Counted from the first letter of the stretch, positions 19,501-24,571 are shown. The stretch is 64,000 nt of DNA from DAOVRD01 sp964521715 (GCA_964521715.1 CAZFSS010000005.1:124001-188000), one strand, 5' to 3'. Numbers and translations: made by a program. The notes: generated by a model from the letters alone, not told the origin.

Positions 19501-20040
19501 ATGCAGGCCCTGATGGGGCGGATAGACGGCGTTGCCGTCGACGTCCACGGCACCGCGCCCTTCTCGGGCCAGGTCGGCTCGGTCATGGCCACGGGCGGCG
19601 GCATCCTGAACTCGTCCATCCATTCGTTCGGCCTGAGCAGCGTCTACACGTCGGGGAACCTGAGCAGCCACGTCGGCGTCACGGGCAACCTCGGCTCGGT
19701 CGCAGTTGGCGGGAGCGTGGCGGGCAGCACGATAGACGTGACCGCCGGCAACTTCGCTTCCCTGTGGACCGCCGGCGACGTGACCGACACCAGCATTCGC
19801 GTCGAGGACGGGCTGTTCAGCAGCCTGTACGCCGCCCGCGACTTCTACAACAGCACGATCGAGGCCAATGCGCTCAGCGTCATCTCGGTCGCCGGCCGCA
19901 TCCGCGAGGATGCAACGGACGGCGACACGGATGTGATCCACGCCGCCATTGGCCGGTTCTACGTCAGCGACTCGCACGCGCAGGGCTGGATAAAAGACAC
20001 GCCGTCCTCGTTCGGCGGCCTGATGGCCTACGTAGGCTGA
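4546..20040 (+). CDS. giant multi-repeat extracellular/surface protein with planctomycete LEPR-type N-terminus
   Basis: A 5164-residue protein. The ATG at 4546 is chosen because GGGAG sits 6 bases upstream and the N-terminus then reads into the LERLESRILLSA motif (residues 21-32). In order: three full Ig-like repeats and part of a fourth (32-435); FG-GAP/VCBS segments with DxDxDG calcium loops (436-680); two PPC-type domains (about 729-990); EF-hand-like GEDxW repeats (992-1535, again around 1845-2115); Ig-like repeats in between; a second FG-GAP block (2364-2712); 18 tandem Ig-like repeats of about 107 residues (2714-4642); and a Gly/Asp-rich beta-helix-like end (4643-5164). The composition is acidic and there is almost no cysteine. 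I infer a calcium-stabilised extracellular adhesin or matrix protein. No enzyme motif, PEP-CTERM or LPxTG tail was found. Confidence 0.9.
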   Translation: MISHRGKRDRLLSTRLEGLLLERLESRILLSAPIIQSLEDSPDPVHETDVLTLTARNVVDPDGGAIVQVRFYRDSNGNGTLQVGTDPLMGYGTQIGATHDWQLAQTASWSPGTYYYFAVAQDQLGESNQASPAATVGRVNDRPTITSLTGTPQPIGPGDTLTLQALGVTDTDGVVSNVDFYRDSAVGTIGSWDASDLFLGRDNDGSNGWTWQGEVTWQTSYYFARPRDNDGAWGAFVTGTVNQKPTIAFVQHDPNPIVQNQPVTFIATGASDPNGSVASVAFYRDVFDSGHFNPAQDQLLGYGVNFGSGEWRLTVQASWQPDISPMYFAVAQDNQSQWGNAVWVLNENPALDHIEVTPDVPILGEQLTLDALGVTDVDGFITEVLFSVFDSPEGTPYLGWPHPSMDWGWPNDWSYDTNGANGWTWTIRPDWRVTAMVPGDFDLDGDVDVALAVNTWNDTDGDGVMDAAEAGNYSTLGPDFVAVLRNDGSGEFWADSIIYLGIPANDWPYHQYNPSDIAAGDMNNDGFLDLVVANSWTDRVSVLLNNGDGTFGPETWYETDLDRTPGAANIVPHALDLGDLNADGNLDVAVLSYWDYALGTPGGVSVLFCDGTGALPDANADDFPTDLIRMYSLPGPGYTPEDLAIADLDQDGYNDLAIVGQNGVLFLWNNGFFQAEQTVGFFGDPGGVIGRAWETGITGTTEQQVVYDYIWRDGSPADVTPDTFFSYEPPYYHGDLSGDDYDMYRVTLEQGALLHIRVVPVPFLDPDTTPLTTDIAIWNSSGGQELYLDDAIDPENVGPVTDVYWTAPSTGNYYVGIGEYDIEAEPPDLFNPITGENPVGVSQEGEYELTLEAYGSTYAAAQDFQIYGTVAGDIYETNNASANAWNLGTVTGWRGWYDLAIGPAGDEDWFSFDLLAGGTDDIVRIEFTHAAGNLDLEVYDSALVLSLFSYSTTDNEQVSLDTLPAGTYYVRVFEAGGGTNPSYNLVLHGSRPGIAGDLVISDDVIVDGLWETGEDIWVDANTNGTFDGVPPDVIVSGAPTLADPAVAATNLFFVDSNGDGLWTVEEDVWADLNANGIYDESVESPSIYGGAQWTTPAPTVPGNVGGLFFSDTVVVNGRWDPGEDIWADDPAGAPGVYNQGLDLRVYNPLGWTTANLAVGTVGNLWFYDTDGNGVWGDGAAGWTQTDLGEFIWAELGINQVYNPGVDVQVPATPELPIPDGTFGTRADIFFNDVNQNRLWDFGEDMWADVAGSFGQYNAADTQVYGGGDPWTTATGRWGIQGRIFVVDRDGDGAYDWGEGLWGDGRALSPDEPIGAGDSILVADFLEDNHDPDPVYADGWVYKTGELLDIDVATANSLTNRAAVLLGNHYLNDEGVDVYLGLYPNEDRSAMAGAGAGAMPALGLRFSQYNNWTDVQIADASRVYNTVIPGYQQPYWNVANGQAGIQGNVYFWDIPDANGVRNQTWDWNEDLWADVGGPLGVYNAGVDTPIYNTDHWDVQNGERGIQGNVWFRDANFNTVWNSGEDLWADMHTGTYLTGEAPTSITAYNVDGDTTKALHPADPGGTTDWWWAQASVEAEWYDDGVREPYLDLVTTNRDDGSLSVFLNAAGSSANFGIDERLPYNWGTVHKADFGLAYANYRVGDNNYDLDNDVMLGPFDQPGSVLFGDFDGDGVQNMLVIERLNVAALEQAFPFHTSDPLDLDPYECEIAQIGLPYGFDARYSIVRGYGDKYSVTYYARAHDEDYDPINNPQLEGFSVTRSLVVEFNQRPQIWSFTADLVTGSGPYLHLAASGVQDLDGAVQHVEFYRDDGDNAFEPTGYGIYTGADYFVPIPATVAPPNGTVGLPGLLFADLNANGIYEETAGEDIWFDANGDGLYSGVGEQVWNGGDPWTTAVGTPGIRGRLLFRDTNDNGIYTAGEPVWRDEQDELVGTDNDGSNGWTFADDQPFQDFAGRRYWARAIDLDGAYSGNWVGAIDAAGTLSVPSFTVVNQRPVVEALYVDGIYTPPAATDDRVIYDPLVSLGGGEIGIRGDVLFHDYDSDAPAGAFNSRWDGEEDVWLDANADDLYNAGETQIYSGTTWHTSDGETGIQGNVLFEDVGGTPGAWDVNEPVWAEQVQEHSRPFVLTAVDVHDGLNSGGVGVRKVEFYRDSNYNGVFDPLTDQWLGDGVNVGNVRGGTYNEWQLYVQQADWVESPHWNTFIDTVNWPPRTQTFFAVAQDSVDRWSDAARARSFVTNIPPVIGSLTDTPDPVEENGWLTLTAIGVNDPYGAIDYVAFYRDSQTGGTPGAIDPADLQLGTDNNVADGWSLRRFVDWPSLGPTPAPYTYMAQARDNSGDPLSCWSNTVTTTGEVNARPVFGGTFAEHTNSPFDLSPNVPVAIATGDFNGDDEADIALVYAGNVLSVHLGDGTGEFVHDADYPTGASAKDVLVGDLDGDGNLDLIVSNSGSNTLSVFMGDGTGAFAPHATAPTPGAGTDPTGLAAGDFDGDGIVDIAVTNNSAGDVSILLGVGDGTFVPATQVAGGALSGPIAIVAGHFDPAVDSNLDLAVAESGANQVRILLGDGTGAFPTSQIVGAGTTPVSLAAGSLNPMQDSYADLAVANQGSDDVSVLLAQGDGTFAAASASPIFLGGGAAPADIAIAQFDTDIRNDIVVVNGGTGSAPVILNNGMGRFAAPVTYSLGTTPVAVAVDDLNSDDVVDIVVANSGPATQELSVLMGVKPLQKSPDEVAPGEILTLTASGLRDLDGDGIVQVQFYRDGNGDGVLKVGVDPLLDPDGVSYIGVQNGGQVWQWQGEVTWAVGQHVYFVRALDSRGAWSHPVSESGRVPNPAPVIAGGLLDDPDPVTEGYVLSLVAQNVSDANGVVMQVEFWRDADGDDGLDVTKDEFLGANSTAEGDDFSLDILVTWAPGSQTYFARAQDDLGDWSDVVSTDGVVNGRPVVETLTASPNPVPYGDLLRLTATGVYDTDVAGSIVQVAFYRDTNGNEQYDDGADDYIGNDATSGDGWFIEFPAVMNTRIFFARAQDNDGGWSYAAASAPVNRRPVVTSLSDFPDPVTQGQTLRLEASDVFDIDGYVDAVAFYRDANANGTLESGTDILLGLDTTEGDGWYLNKSVTWPGGPHTYFAIARDNQGVWTLDQDAAVTTGYVNRPPTIQQLQDSPDPLRAGVHNLTLTAVNVQDQDGIVVKVEFWYDKDQDGVLNPDTDQKLGEDISSAGGWTVTVSTAGWSAGYRTYLARALDDKAAWSAVVSATGLVDGPPVIDSLSLTPNPVALGDDLTLIAVNVHDVGDGHPDPIAGVQAVEFYDDTNLNGPEPLVDPLLGTDTDGSDGWSITVDTTGWTPGNHTYYARARDGWPLWSNWVSATGKVNQPPTVGGLVLTPDPVIKGNNLTLTATGVSDVDGTVVQATFYRDNNGNGTLEVGIDIALGTDTSAAGGWAITVSTAGWLAGQHTYFAVATDDDGGVSSPPASAVGTVLAVPPTIGGFDATPDPLTRGDTMTFTITGVVDLDGVVQQVSFYREDNYVPGWQGTGPADDFLGNGTQTAPGVWQLQYTDTAGWDLGLETFYARAKDDDNAWTDPPAEATAMIVNALPEVDELLLDPNPVAAGDDLTMTAIGAGDVDGSVAQVQFWVDLDGDLIPDVGETVLDTTPANGWQVVVDTTGWQSGLYTCYATPRDNDGDWGPPAIAFLTVNERPTIAGLTDTPDPVVAGDNLTLTATGVADADGMVVLAEFYRDANANGTLEPASDLLLGTDISAAGGWQLIVSTNAWNAGTYEYFARAQDDDALWSNVVSATGEVVERPTIAGLTDSPDPVTRGQVLTLTANGVADADGMVVLAEFYRDQNGNGTLEPASDLLLGTDMVAGDGWQIPVDTTAWLPGYYTYFARAQDDDALWSNVVSTTGQVNERPVIVSLTDSPDPVTAGVQNLVQTANGVSDVDGSVVRVEFWRDQNGNGTLEPASDLLLGFDTQSAGGWQSTIDTTGWASGTYTYLARAQDDDGAWSLVVSTTGSVNGAPTIASLIDAPDPVTRGLALTLTATGADDGDGTVMAVWFYRDSDGVPGLNPGADELLGPGVDLGGGTWELAGINTSAWPLGMQTYYARAQDDEGGWSQPVSTTGDVNERPTIGALHDVPDPVTRGEVLTLTATGVQDVDGTVAGVQFWRDENANGTLETGQDLLLGNGVQTGSDWELLVDTTAWTWGVHTYFARAQDEDGAWSLAASTSGDVNERPTIGTFTNLPNPVARGDQLVLTAQGVNDVDGVVGGVQFWRDENGNGTLEPVPGQDVLLGTDTAGADGWQITLDTTTWALGTYTYFARAQDNDGAWSLVASSPGKVNERPTIGSLSDSPDPVTAGEVLTLTAGAVNDVDGTVGMVQFWRDQNGNHTLETNWDLLLGSDSNGADGWSLAASTSGWSLGTYTYMARAQDNDGAWSGIASTTGRINERPTIASLIDSPDPVTRGEALTLTASGVSDVDGIVGMVEFYRDQNANGTIETGVDLLLGSDANGADGWQGTADTTSWASGTYTYLARARDNDLLWSYATAATGQVNERPTIAALTDSPDPVLPGELLTLSATGVNDTDGSVVLVEFWRDENANGTIEPASDLLLGTDASAAGGWQVVVDTNAWQSGNYTYMARAQDDDGAWSVAATANGRVDFILIDSELVDGALISIFDVDASNGISDPNIAWSPAQYVPGVTDVLVIPGVGGAIQAIILFGDGSDTEDLALVLDGNTMLGSLIDLRTSATPFGFLLSEGPVNFVSLQGTVQGGDLNGFVTPGGWALPADVDGDGQTDDPTAVYSAGNVGALIFRGDVNGDIVVDGNLPFLGVFGGDLNGDVVLLGSDVGTILALAQNVGAGWFGGDITGDVVADGNINAVLAIGGSISGSIEAATGSIGTVLALGLSTYGGWTNSSITSPLIHAGNDFGDRIGAVLAVHGGIASTITSSGTIGTVMASGGDLDLMGARHISAGSTINAVQSSAGNILGGGGTDVSVEDGNLWTMQALMGRIDGVAVDVHGTAPFSGQVGSVMATGGGILNSSIHSFGLSSVYTSGNLSSHVGVTGNLGSVAVGGSVAGSTIDVTAGNFASLWTAGDVTDTSIRVEDGLFSSLYAARDFYNSTIEANALSVISVAGRIREDATDGDTDVIHAAIGRFYVSDSHAQGWIKDTPSSFGGLMAYVG
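7520..9150 (+). repeat. array of EF-hand-like GEDxW repeats in the giant protein
   Basis: About nine copies of a 45-70 residue unit with the pattern [FW]-x-D-x-[ND]-x-[ND]-G-x-W-x-x-x-E-D-[IVL]-W-x-D...Y[ND]. An example is DSNGDGLWTVEEDVWADLN. Spacing of Asp/Asn and the Glu at position 12 resembles an EF-hand calcium loop. Units often begin after G-I-Q-G. Four more copies lie at about 10070-10890. Confidence 0.7.
11634..12680 (+). repeat. FG-GAP/VCBS-like block inside the giant protein
   Basis: Six or so repeats of the form AxGDFxxDxxxDIAVxxxxxxxVSVLLGxGDGTF, as in beta-propeller FG-GAP/VCBS proteins, with calcium-type Asp clusters. Codon choice is visibly less biased to G/C at third positions than in the flanking Ig-like repeats, which hints at a separate origin for this block. 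Confidence 0.7.
12684..18470 (+). repeat. 18 tandem Ig-like repeats (about 107 residues, about 320 bp each)
   Basis: Each unit starts near RPTIxSLxDSPDPVxxG. It continues with LTLTAxGVxDxDGxV, VEFxRDxNGNGTLE, LLGxDxxxxxGW, a Thr-Trp strand, and TYFARAQDxDGAWS before the next unit. The pattern of strands suggests an Ig-like/PKD-like fold. Some adjacent units are nearly identical at the DNA level (around 15727, 16045 and 16366), which points to recent unit duplication or gene conversion. Confidence 0.8.
18471..20037 (+). other. Gly/Asp-rich beta-helix-like C-terminal domain of the giant protein
   Basis: The last ~520 residues lose the Ig-like pattern and become short hydrophobic strands such as IGTVLALG, INAVLAIGG and SINAVQSSAG separated by Gly/Asn/Asp turns about every 20-25 residues. 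This looks like a right-handed beta-helix. The protein ends DTPSSFGGLMAYVG with no recognisable sorting signal. Confidence 0.5.
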
Positions 20041-20098
20041 TGCGACTGACAGGCCGGCAGTCGCCGCGCGTTGCGCGATCCGGCTGAAGTGCGACAAG

Positions 20099-20136
20099 AG
20101 GCGGGCGGAGAGAAGGCAGCTCCGCCCGCCTTTTTC
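20099..20136 (+). terminator. intrinsic terminator after the giant gene
   Basis: GGCGGGCGGA (20100-20109) pairs perfectly with TCCGCCCGCC (20121-20130) around an 11-base loop and is followed by TTTTT (20131-20135). It lies 60 bases after the stop codon at 20040. Confidence 0.85.
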
Positions 20137-20291
20137 ACAGCATCCTGCAGCGCGCCGGCGGGGCCGCCCAGAGCTCTGCTCCCGCCGGGCCGCGAGAGCT
20201 CTACCACCTCGAGCCCTGCCGGGGACCTCTCTGTCCTGTGCATTGATCTCTGCCGGTCTTGAGAAAGACACTGCCAGGGAAGGGACGGCAC

Positions 20292-20322
20292 TGGACACGG
20301 CGGTAATACAAGGTTATACTTG
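20292..20322 (+). promoter_or_regulatory. promoter and possible operator of the zinc-uptake operon
   Basis: TGGACA (20292-20297) and TATACT (20315-20320) with a 17-base spacer. A small dyad, CAAG (20309-20312) and CTTG (20319-20322), overlaps the -10 box and could be an operator for the ribbon-helix-helix protein encoded next. The dyad is short, so the operator part is speculative. Together with the terminator this accounts for the 20041-20356 gap. Confidence 0.55.
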
Positions 20323-20356
20323 ATCTCTGAAGCTCTTTCAGGGGGTGGAGACACGG

Positions 20357-20662
20357 ATGGCTGAAGATAAAGCGAAGGCGCAGATGGTCGCCTTCAAGGT
20401 AGACAAGTCGCTGCTGGAAGCAATGGACGGCATCCCCAACCGCTCCGAGTTCATCCGCAACGCCGTCCTGGCCGCGCTCGACGGCGTCTGCCCGATCTGC
20501 AAGGGCACCGGCATTCTGACGCCCAACCAGAGGCGGCACTGGAGCGCCTTCGCGGCCGACCATTTCGTGGCGGAATGTGAAGAGTGTCACGAGCTCCGCC
20601 TTGTCTGCGCCATGAATAAGGACGCCGAGCGCGCCCACGGGCGCAGGAAGTCTTCTGCCTGA
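20357..20662 (+). CDS. ribbon-helix-helix / zinc-ribbon regulator, probable regulator of zinc uptake
   Basis: A 101-residue protein. Residues 9-42 (AQMVAFKVDKSLLEAMDG, NRSEFIRNAVLAAL) have the strand-helix-helix pattern of CopG/NikR-type DNA-binding domains. Residues 45-84 hold C45-x2-C48, H61, H69, C74-x2-C77-H78 and C84, a zinc-ribbon-like metal site. The ATG at 20357 follows a GGGGGTGGAG ribosome binding site. The gene lies 25 bases ahead of znuA under one promoter, so I infer a zinc-responsive repressor of the transporter operon that acts in place of Zur. No experimental family with this exact architecture is known to me. Confidence 0.75.
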   Translation: MAEDKAKAQMVAFKVDKSLLEAMDGIPNRSEFIRNAVLAALDGVCPICKGTGILTPNQRRHWSAFAADHFVAECEECHELRLVCAMNKDAERAHGRRKSSA

Positions 20663-20687
20663 CTGCGCGCCGATCGGGAGGTCGGGA

Positions 20688-21611
20688 ATGCGCAAACTGT
20701 GGATGCTCGTGCCCGTTACGCTGGCGCTGCTGGCCGCCGTGCTCTTCGTGGGGCGACCGCAGGAGCCCTCGTCCCACAAGGTCAGGGCCGTGGTCAGCAT
20801 CCTGCCGCAGGCCTATTTCGTCGAGCGGATTGGCGGGGAGCTCGTGGACGTTGAGGTGCTCGTGAGGCCGGGCCAGTCTCCTCATACGTATGAGCCGACG
20901 CCGGCGGAGATCGGCAAAACCGCCCACGCCCAGGTGTACTTCGCCGTCGACATGCCCTTCGAAGCGCGGCTTCTGGAGAGGATCTCCGCCGCAAACAAGG
21001 GAATGCTGGTCGTGGACACCCGCAAGGGCGTTCCGCTGCGGAGCATGGCGGCCGACGAGGCGGGGCATGAGGAAGGGGAGAGCGAAGGGCACGAGGAGCA
21101 TCACGGACATGCAGCCGGCCAGCCCGATCCTCACTTCTGGCTCAGCCCCCGGCTGGCCGGAATCCTGGCGGCGAATGTCTGCGATGGGCTGAAGGCCGTC
21201 GACGCGGCGCACGCGGCGGAGTACCAGGCGAACCTGAAGGCGGTTCAGGATGACCTCGCCGCCCTGGACGCAGAGATCGCCGCGGCGCTCGCGCCGCTGA
21301 AGGGACGGGCTTTCTTCGTCTACCATCCGGCGTTCGGCTATTTTGCGGATGCATACGGCGTCAAGCAGGTGCCGGTGGAGATAGAGGGAAAGTCGCCGAA
21401 CGCAAAGGATCTTGCCCTCCTCATCGCGCGGGCGAGGGATGAGGGCGTCAAGGTCATCTTCGTTCAACCGCAGTTCTCTCCGAAGGGCGCGCAAGCGGTG
21501 GCGGCGGCCATCGGAGGGGCGGTGGTTCCGATCGACGACCTGCCGCGCGACTACATCCACAGCCTCCAGGACATGGCGCAGAAGGTCGGAGCCGCGTTGA
21601 GCGGTGAGTAG
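20688..21611 (+). CDS. znuA: zinc ABC transporter substrate-binding protein
   Basis: A 307-residue cluster A-I solute-binding protein that captures Zn2+ (or Mn2+) outside the cytoplasmic membrane and delivers it to ZnuB. It has an N-terminal hydrophobic export segment (residues 4-21). Metal-binding residues appear as the His of SPHTYEPTP, the His of DPHFWLSP, the His of VYHPAFGYF and an Asp in VVPIDDLP. A His/Glu-rich loop (HEEGESEGHEEHHGH) before the second site is typical of zinc rather than manganese members. It is the second gene of the operon. Confidence 0.93.
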   Translation: MRKLWMLVPVTLALLAAVLFVGRPQEPSSHKVRAVVSILPQAYFVERIGGELVDVEVLVRPGQSPHTYEPTPAEIGKTAHAQVYFAVDMPFEARLLERISAANKGMLVVDTRKGVPLRSMAADEAGHEEGESEGHEEHHGHAAGQPDPHFWLSPRLAGILAANVCDGLKAVDAAHAAEYQANLKAVQDDLAALDAEIAAALAPLKGRAFFVYHPAFGYFADAYGVKQVPVEIEGKSPNAKDLALLIARARDEGVKVIFVQPQFSPKGAQAVAAAIGGAVVPIDDLPRDYIHSLQDMAQKVGAALSGE

Positions 21612-21677
21612 CCGGCCGTTTCGCGCGTCGGGATGCCGGTTCCCATTTCATCAGGTGGATTGCGGGAGGGAAGGGAA

Positions 21678-22439
21678 GTGTCAGCGGATCAGGCCGTGAT
21701 CAGCGTCGAGGACGTCACGTTCTCTTATGACGGTTATCCCGTCCTGGAGGACGTCAACATAACCGTGGCGGAGCGGGACCTGGCCTGCATGGTCGGGCCG
21801 AACGGCGGCGGAAAGACGACGCTCCTGAAGCTCCTGCTCGGGCTGTACCAGCCGTCGAAGGGCACGGTGAGGGTCTTCGGCACGTGGCCGGAGCGGGCGC
21901 GTCCCCTTGTGGGCTACGTGCCGCAGAGCTTCCGCTACGACGCCCAGTTCCCCGTGCGCGTCATAGACGTGGTGCTGATGGGGCGCGTCCACGCCAGCCG
22001 TTGGATCGGGCCGTATGCCCGCGCGGACAGGGAAGCGGCGCTGCACGCCCTCGAGAAGGTGGGCCTGGCTGACCTGTGGAGGCGTCCGCTGGCCACTCTC
22101 TCAGGCGGGCAGCGCCAGCGCGCGGTGATAGCCCGGGCGCTGGTGGCCGAGCCGCAGCTCCTGCTGCTGGATGAGCCCACCGCAAGCCTGGACCTGGCCG
22201 TCGAGACCGAGCTCTACGACCTGCTGCGCAAGCTGAACGAACGCATGACCATCGTGATGGTCTCTCACGACCTGGGGTTCGTTTCGGGTTTCATCACGAA
22301 GGTCATCTGCGTCAAACGCCGCGTCTCGGTGCATCCGACCAGCGAGATCACCGGCGAGATCATCAGCGAGATGTACGGGACCGAAATGCGCATGGTGATG
22401 CACGATCACTTCCACCCCGAGGGCAACGCGCATGGTTGA
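21678..22439 (+). CDS. znuC: zinc ABC transporter ATP-binding protein
   Basis: A 253-residue ATPase that powers zinc import. Walker A is GPNGGGKTT, the signature is LSGGQRQR, Walker B is LLLLDEPTASLD and the switch is VSHD. I place the start at GTG 21678 because a GGGAGGGAAGGGA tract lies just before it; the ATG at 21633 would add 15 residues not usual for the family. The 3' end overlaps znuB by 8 bases, which implies translational coupling. Confidence 0.92.
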   Translation: MSADQAVISVEDVTFSYDGYPVLEDVNITVAERDLACMVGPNGGGKTTLLKLLLGLYQPSKGTVRVFGTWPERARPLVGYVPQSFRYDAQFPVRVIDVVLMGRVHASRWIGPYARADREAALHALEKVGLADLWRRPLATLSGGQRQRAVIARALVAEPQLLLLDEPTASLDLAVETELYDLLRKLNERMTIVMVSHDLGFVSGFITKVICVKRRVSVHPTSEITGEIISEMYGTEMRMVMHDHFHPEGNAHG

Positions 22440-23286
22440 GTTCCTTCGTGCGCTCAGAGTGCCGGAGAATGAGTTCCTCCGGCTTGCCCTTGCGGCGGGG
22501 CTGCTGGCGAGCGTCGCTTCCGGCGTCATCGGCAGCTACGTGGTGACCCGGCGCATCACGTACATCGCCGGCGGCGTCGCCCACTGCATCCTCGGCGGGA
22601 TCGGCGCGTCCGCCTTCATAGGCGTGACCTACGGCGTGAAGTGGCTCCATCCGCTTCTGGGCGCGACCGCAGCCGCGCTGCTCGCCGCCGTCATCATCGG
22701 CCTGGTAAGCCTGCGGGCAAGGCAGCGCGAGGACACCGTCATCAGCGCGCTTTGGGCCGTTGGCATGGCTGCCGGCATCCTGTTCATCTACGCCACGCCC
22801 GGTTACGCCGTGGACCCCATGACGTATCTGTTCGGCAACATCCTGATGGTTTCACGGGCGGACCTGTGGCTCATTGCCGGCCTGGACCTGCTCGTGGTCG
22901 CCGTCTGCTTCGCCTTCTACAAGCGGCTGCTGGCGGTGTGCTTCGACGAGGAGTTTGCGCGGCTGCGGGGCGTGAGGGTAGACGCCTATTACCTTCTGCT
23001 CCTGTGCCTCACGGCCCTCACCGTCGTGGCGCTTGTGACGGTCGTGGGCATCGTGCTCGCCATTGCGCTGTTGGCGCTGCCGGCCGCCGTGGCCGGCCTG
23101 ATCTCAAAGACGCTCTGGCAGATGATGGTGCTGGCCGTTGTCTTCAGCGCCGTCATCTGCACACTGGGACTCGGCGTGAGCTACAGCGCCAACCTGCCCT
23201 CCGGCGCCGCAATCGTGGTCCTGGCAGGCATAGTCTACCTGCTCAGCGTCGCGGGCATGCGTCTGCGGCGGCTGGGGCGCTCCTGA
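22432..23286 (+). CDS. znuB: zinc ABC transporter permease
   Basis: A 284-residue, very hydrophobic ABC-3 family permease with about eight membrane segments. The N-terminal GVIGSYVVTRRITYIAGGVAH and the later ALLALPAAVAGL are family hallmarks. It begins inside the end of znuC (8-base overlap) and is the last gene of the operon. Confidence 0.92.
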   Translation: MVEFLRALRVPENEFLRLALAAGLLASVASGVIGSYVVTRRITYIAGGVAHCILGGIGASAFIGVTYGVKWLHPLLGATAAALLAAVIIGLVSLRARQREDTVISALWAVGMAAGILFIYATPGYAVDPMTYLFGNILMVSRADLWLIAGLDLLVVAVCFAFYKRLLAVCFDEEFARLRGVRVDAYYLLLLCLTALTVVALVTVVGIVLAIALLALPAAVAGLISKTLWQMMVLAVVFSAVICTLGLGVSYSANLPSGAAIVVLAGIVYLLSVAGMRLRRLGRS

Positions 23287-23362
23287 GGAAGGCTGGCCAC
23301 CCGTAGCCTCTTGCCAGCTGTAGCCTCGGCGGAGGCTGATGGCGAAGGTTCCTGGAAGAAGC

Positions 23363-23439
23363 TGGTGGGCGGACCGGGACTCGAACCCGGAACCTCTTGC
23401 TTGTAAGGCAAGCGCTCTGGCCGATTGAGCTACCCGCCC
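23363..23439 (-). tRNA. tRNA-Val (anticodon TAC)
   Basis: The minus strand folds into a full cloverleaf: acceptor GGGCGGG with TCCGCCC, D arm GCTC/GAGC, anticodon stem CTTGC/GCAAG with loop CTTACAA (anticodon TAC), T arm CCGGG-TTCGAGT-CCCGG. The discriminator is A and a genomic CCA (23365-23363) follows. The body is 74 nt (23439-23366). Confidence 0.97.
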
Positions 23440-23475
23440 GCGGGCGCGGAGAGGAAGGCGCGCCTTTCCTGCTAA

Positions 23476-23505
23476 ACACTACCCGTCGGCCGCCCTCGGC
23501 GTCAA
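23476..23505 (-). promoter_or_regulatory. promoter of tRNA-Val
   Basis: Minus-strand TTGACG (23505-23500) and TAGTGT (23481-23476) with an 18-base spacer, about 35 bases upstream of the tRNA 5' end. Confidence 0.5.
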
Positions 23506-23531
23506 GCATTTCTGCGCCCGTCAGACGCCGG

Positions 23532-23561
23532 TTGTGGCCGAGCAGCCGCATGTGCTATATT
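23532..23561 (+). promoter_or_regulatory. candidate promoter of the lipid kinase gene
   Basis: TTGTGG (23532-23537) and TATATT (23556-23561), 18-base spacer, with TG two bases before the -10 box. It lies 80 bases before the ATG at 23642 and is divergent from the tRNA-Val promoter. Confidence 0.4.
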
Positions 23562-23641
23562 CGGCCAGTCCAGGGGCAGCGTCGTCCCTTCTGCTGCCGC
23601 ACAACGCACTTCCCGGCGCAGGTATTGGACCTGGACACCCC

Positions 23642-24571
23642 ATGGCCGCCTTCGACAGAGTGCTGCTGGTAGCTAATCCAATCAGCGGCAGCCGCAGGGC
23701 CGGGCGCTCGCTCAACGCGGTGGCCGACGCGTTCGAGAGCGCCGGCTGCAAGGTCGACAGGCTGCTCACCCAACGGCCCAACCACGCCCGCGAAGCGGCC
23801 GGGGATTACGCGCATGACAACGCCCTGATCGTCGCATTCGGCGGAGACGGGACGTTCAACGAGATACTCAACGGAGCCGATCTGGAGCGCTCCATCCTGG
23901 CCGTCATCCCCGCCGGCACGGGCAACGTGCTGGCCAAGGAGATCGGCGTTGCCCGGAGCCCCGCTCAGGCGGCGCGCCAGTTGGTCGGCGGCCGCGTCGT
24001 GCGGCTGGACTTAGCGGTCTGCAACGGCAGGCGCTTCGTCTCCATGTTCGGCGCCGGTCTGGACGGATGGGTGGTGGAGGCTGTGCACGCGCATCGCACC
24101 GGGCGCCATCTCTCCCAGCTGCATTACGTGCCGCACGTCGTGCGCTGCGCGCTGGCCCCGGGCCGGTGGGAGATCGAGGTCGAAGTCGACGGCCGACCCC
24201 TCCGCTGGACGGCCAGGCAGGTGTCCGTGGGTAACGCACACAGCTATGGCGGGCCGATAGAGCTGACCCCTGCCGCGTCTCCGAGCGACGGGCTGCTGGA
24301 CGTGATGGCGGCGCGGTGGGAGAATGCGCTGGACGCCGTGCGGCTGGGGACGTGCGGCCTGCTCCGCAGCCTGCACCTGAACCGGGGAGTCGAGTATCGC
24401 CGTGGACGCAGAGTTGTCGTGAGCGCGCCCGGCCAGCGCGTCTTCTACCAGGTGGACGGCGACGCGGCCGGCCAACTCCCGGCCGAGATAGGGGTCAGCC
24501 CGGGCGCCGTCAGGCTGCTGGTGCCCGCCCCCTTCCGGGCAGTGAGACGGGCGGCGCCTTTCATTGACTGA
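23642..24571 (+). CDS. diacylglycerol/sphingosine-kinase-family lipid kinase
   Basis: A 309-residue DAGK catalytic-domain protein of the YegS/DgkB/BmrU group, which phosphorylates a lipid alcohol with ATP at the membrane. The nucleotide loop GGDGTFNEILNG starts at residue 67, with PAGTGNVLAKE following and an N-terminal NPISGSRRAG. The ATG at 23642 is chosen because it puts the conserved RVLLVANP strand next to the start; the frame is open 36 codons further up, but a promoter-like TATATT sits there. The true lipid substrate is unknown. Confidence 0.85.
   Translation: MAAFDRVLLVANPISGSRRAGRSLNAVADAFESAGCKVDRLLTQRPNHAREAAGDYAHDNALIVAFGGDGTFNEILNGADLERSILAVIPAGTGNVLAKEIGVARSPAQAARQLVGGRVVRLDLAVCNGRRFVSMFGAGLDGWVVEAVHAHRTGRHLSQLHYVPHVVRCALAPGRWEIEVEVDGRPLRWTARQVSVGNAHSYGGPIELTPAASPSDGLLDVMAARWENALDAVRLGTCGLLRSLHLNRGVEYRRGRRVVVSAPGQRVFYQVDGDAAGQLPAEIGVSPGAVRLLVPAPFRAVRRAAPFID

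Noticed and set aside
23322..23337. AGCCTC-GGCG-GAGGCT hairpin after znuB as a terminator
   Set aside because: No T-run follows on either strand.
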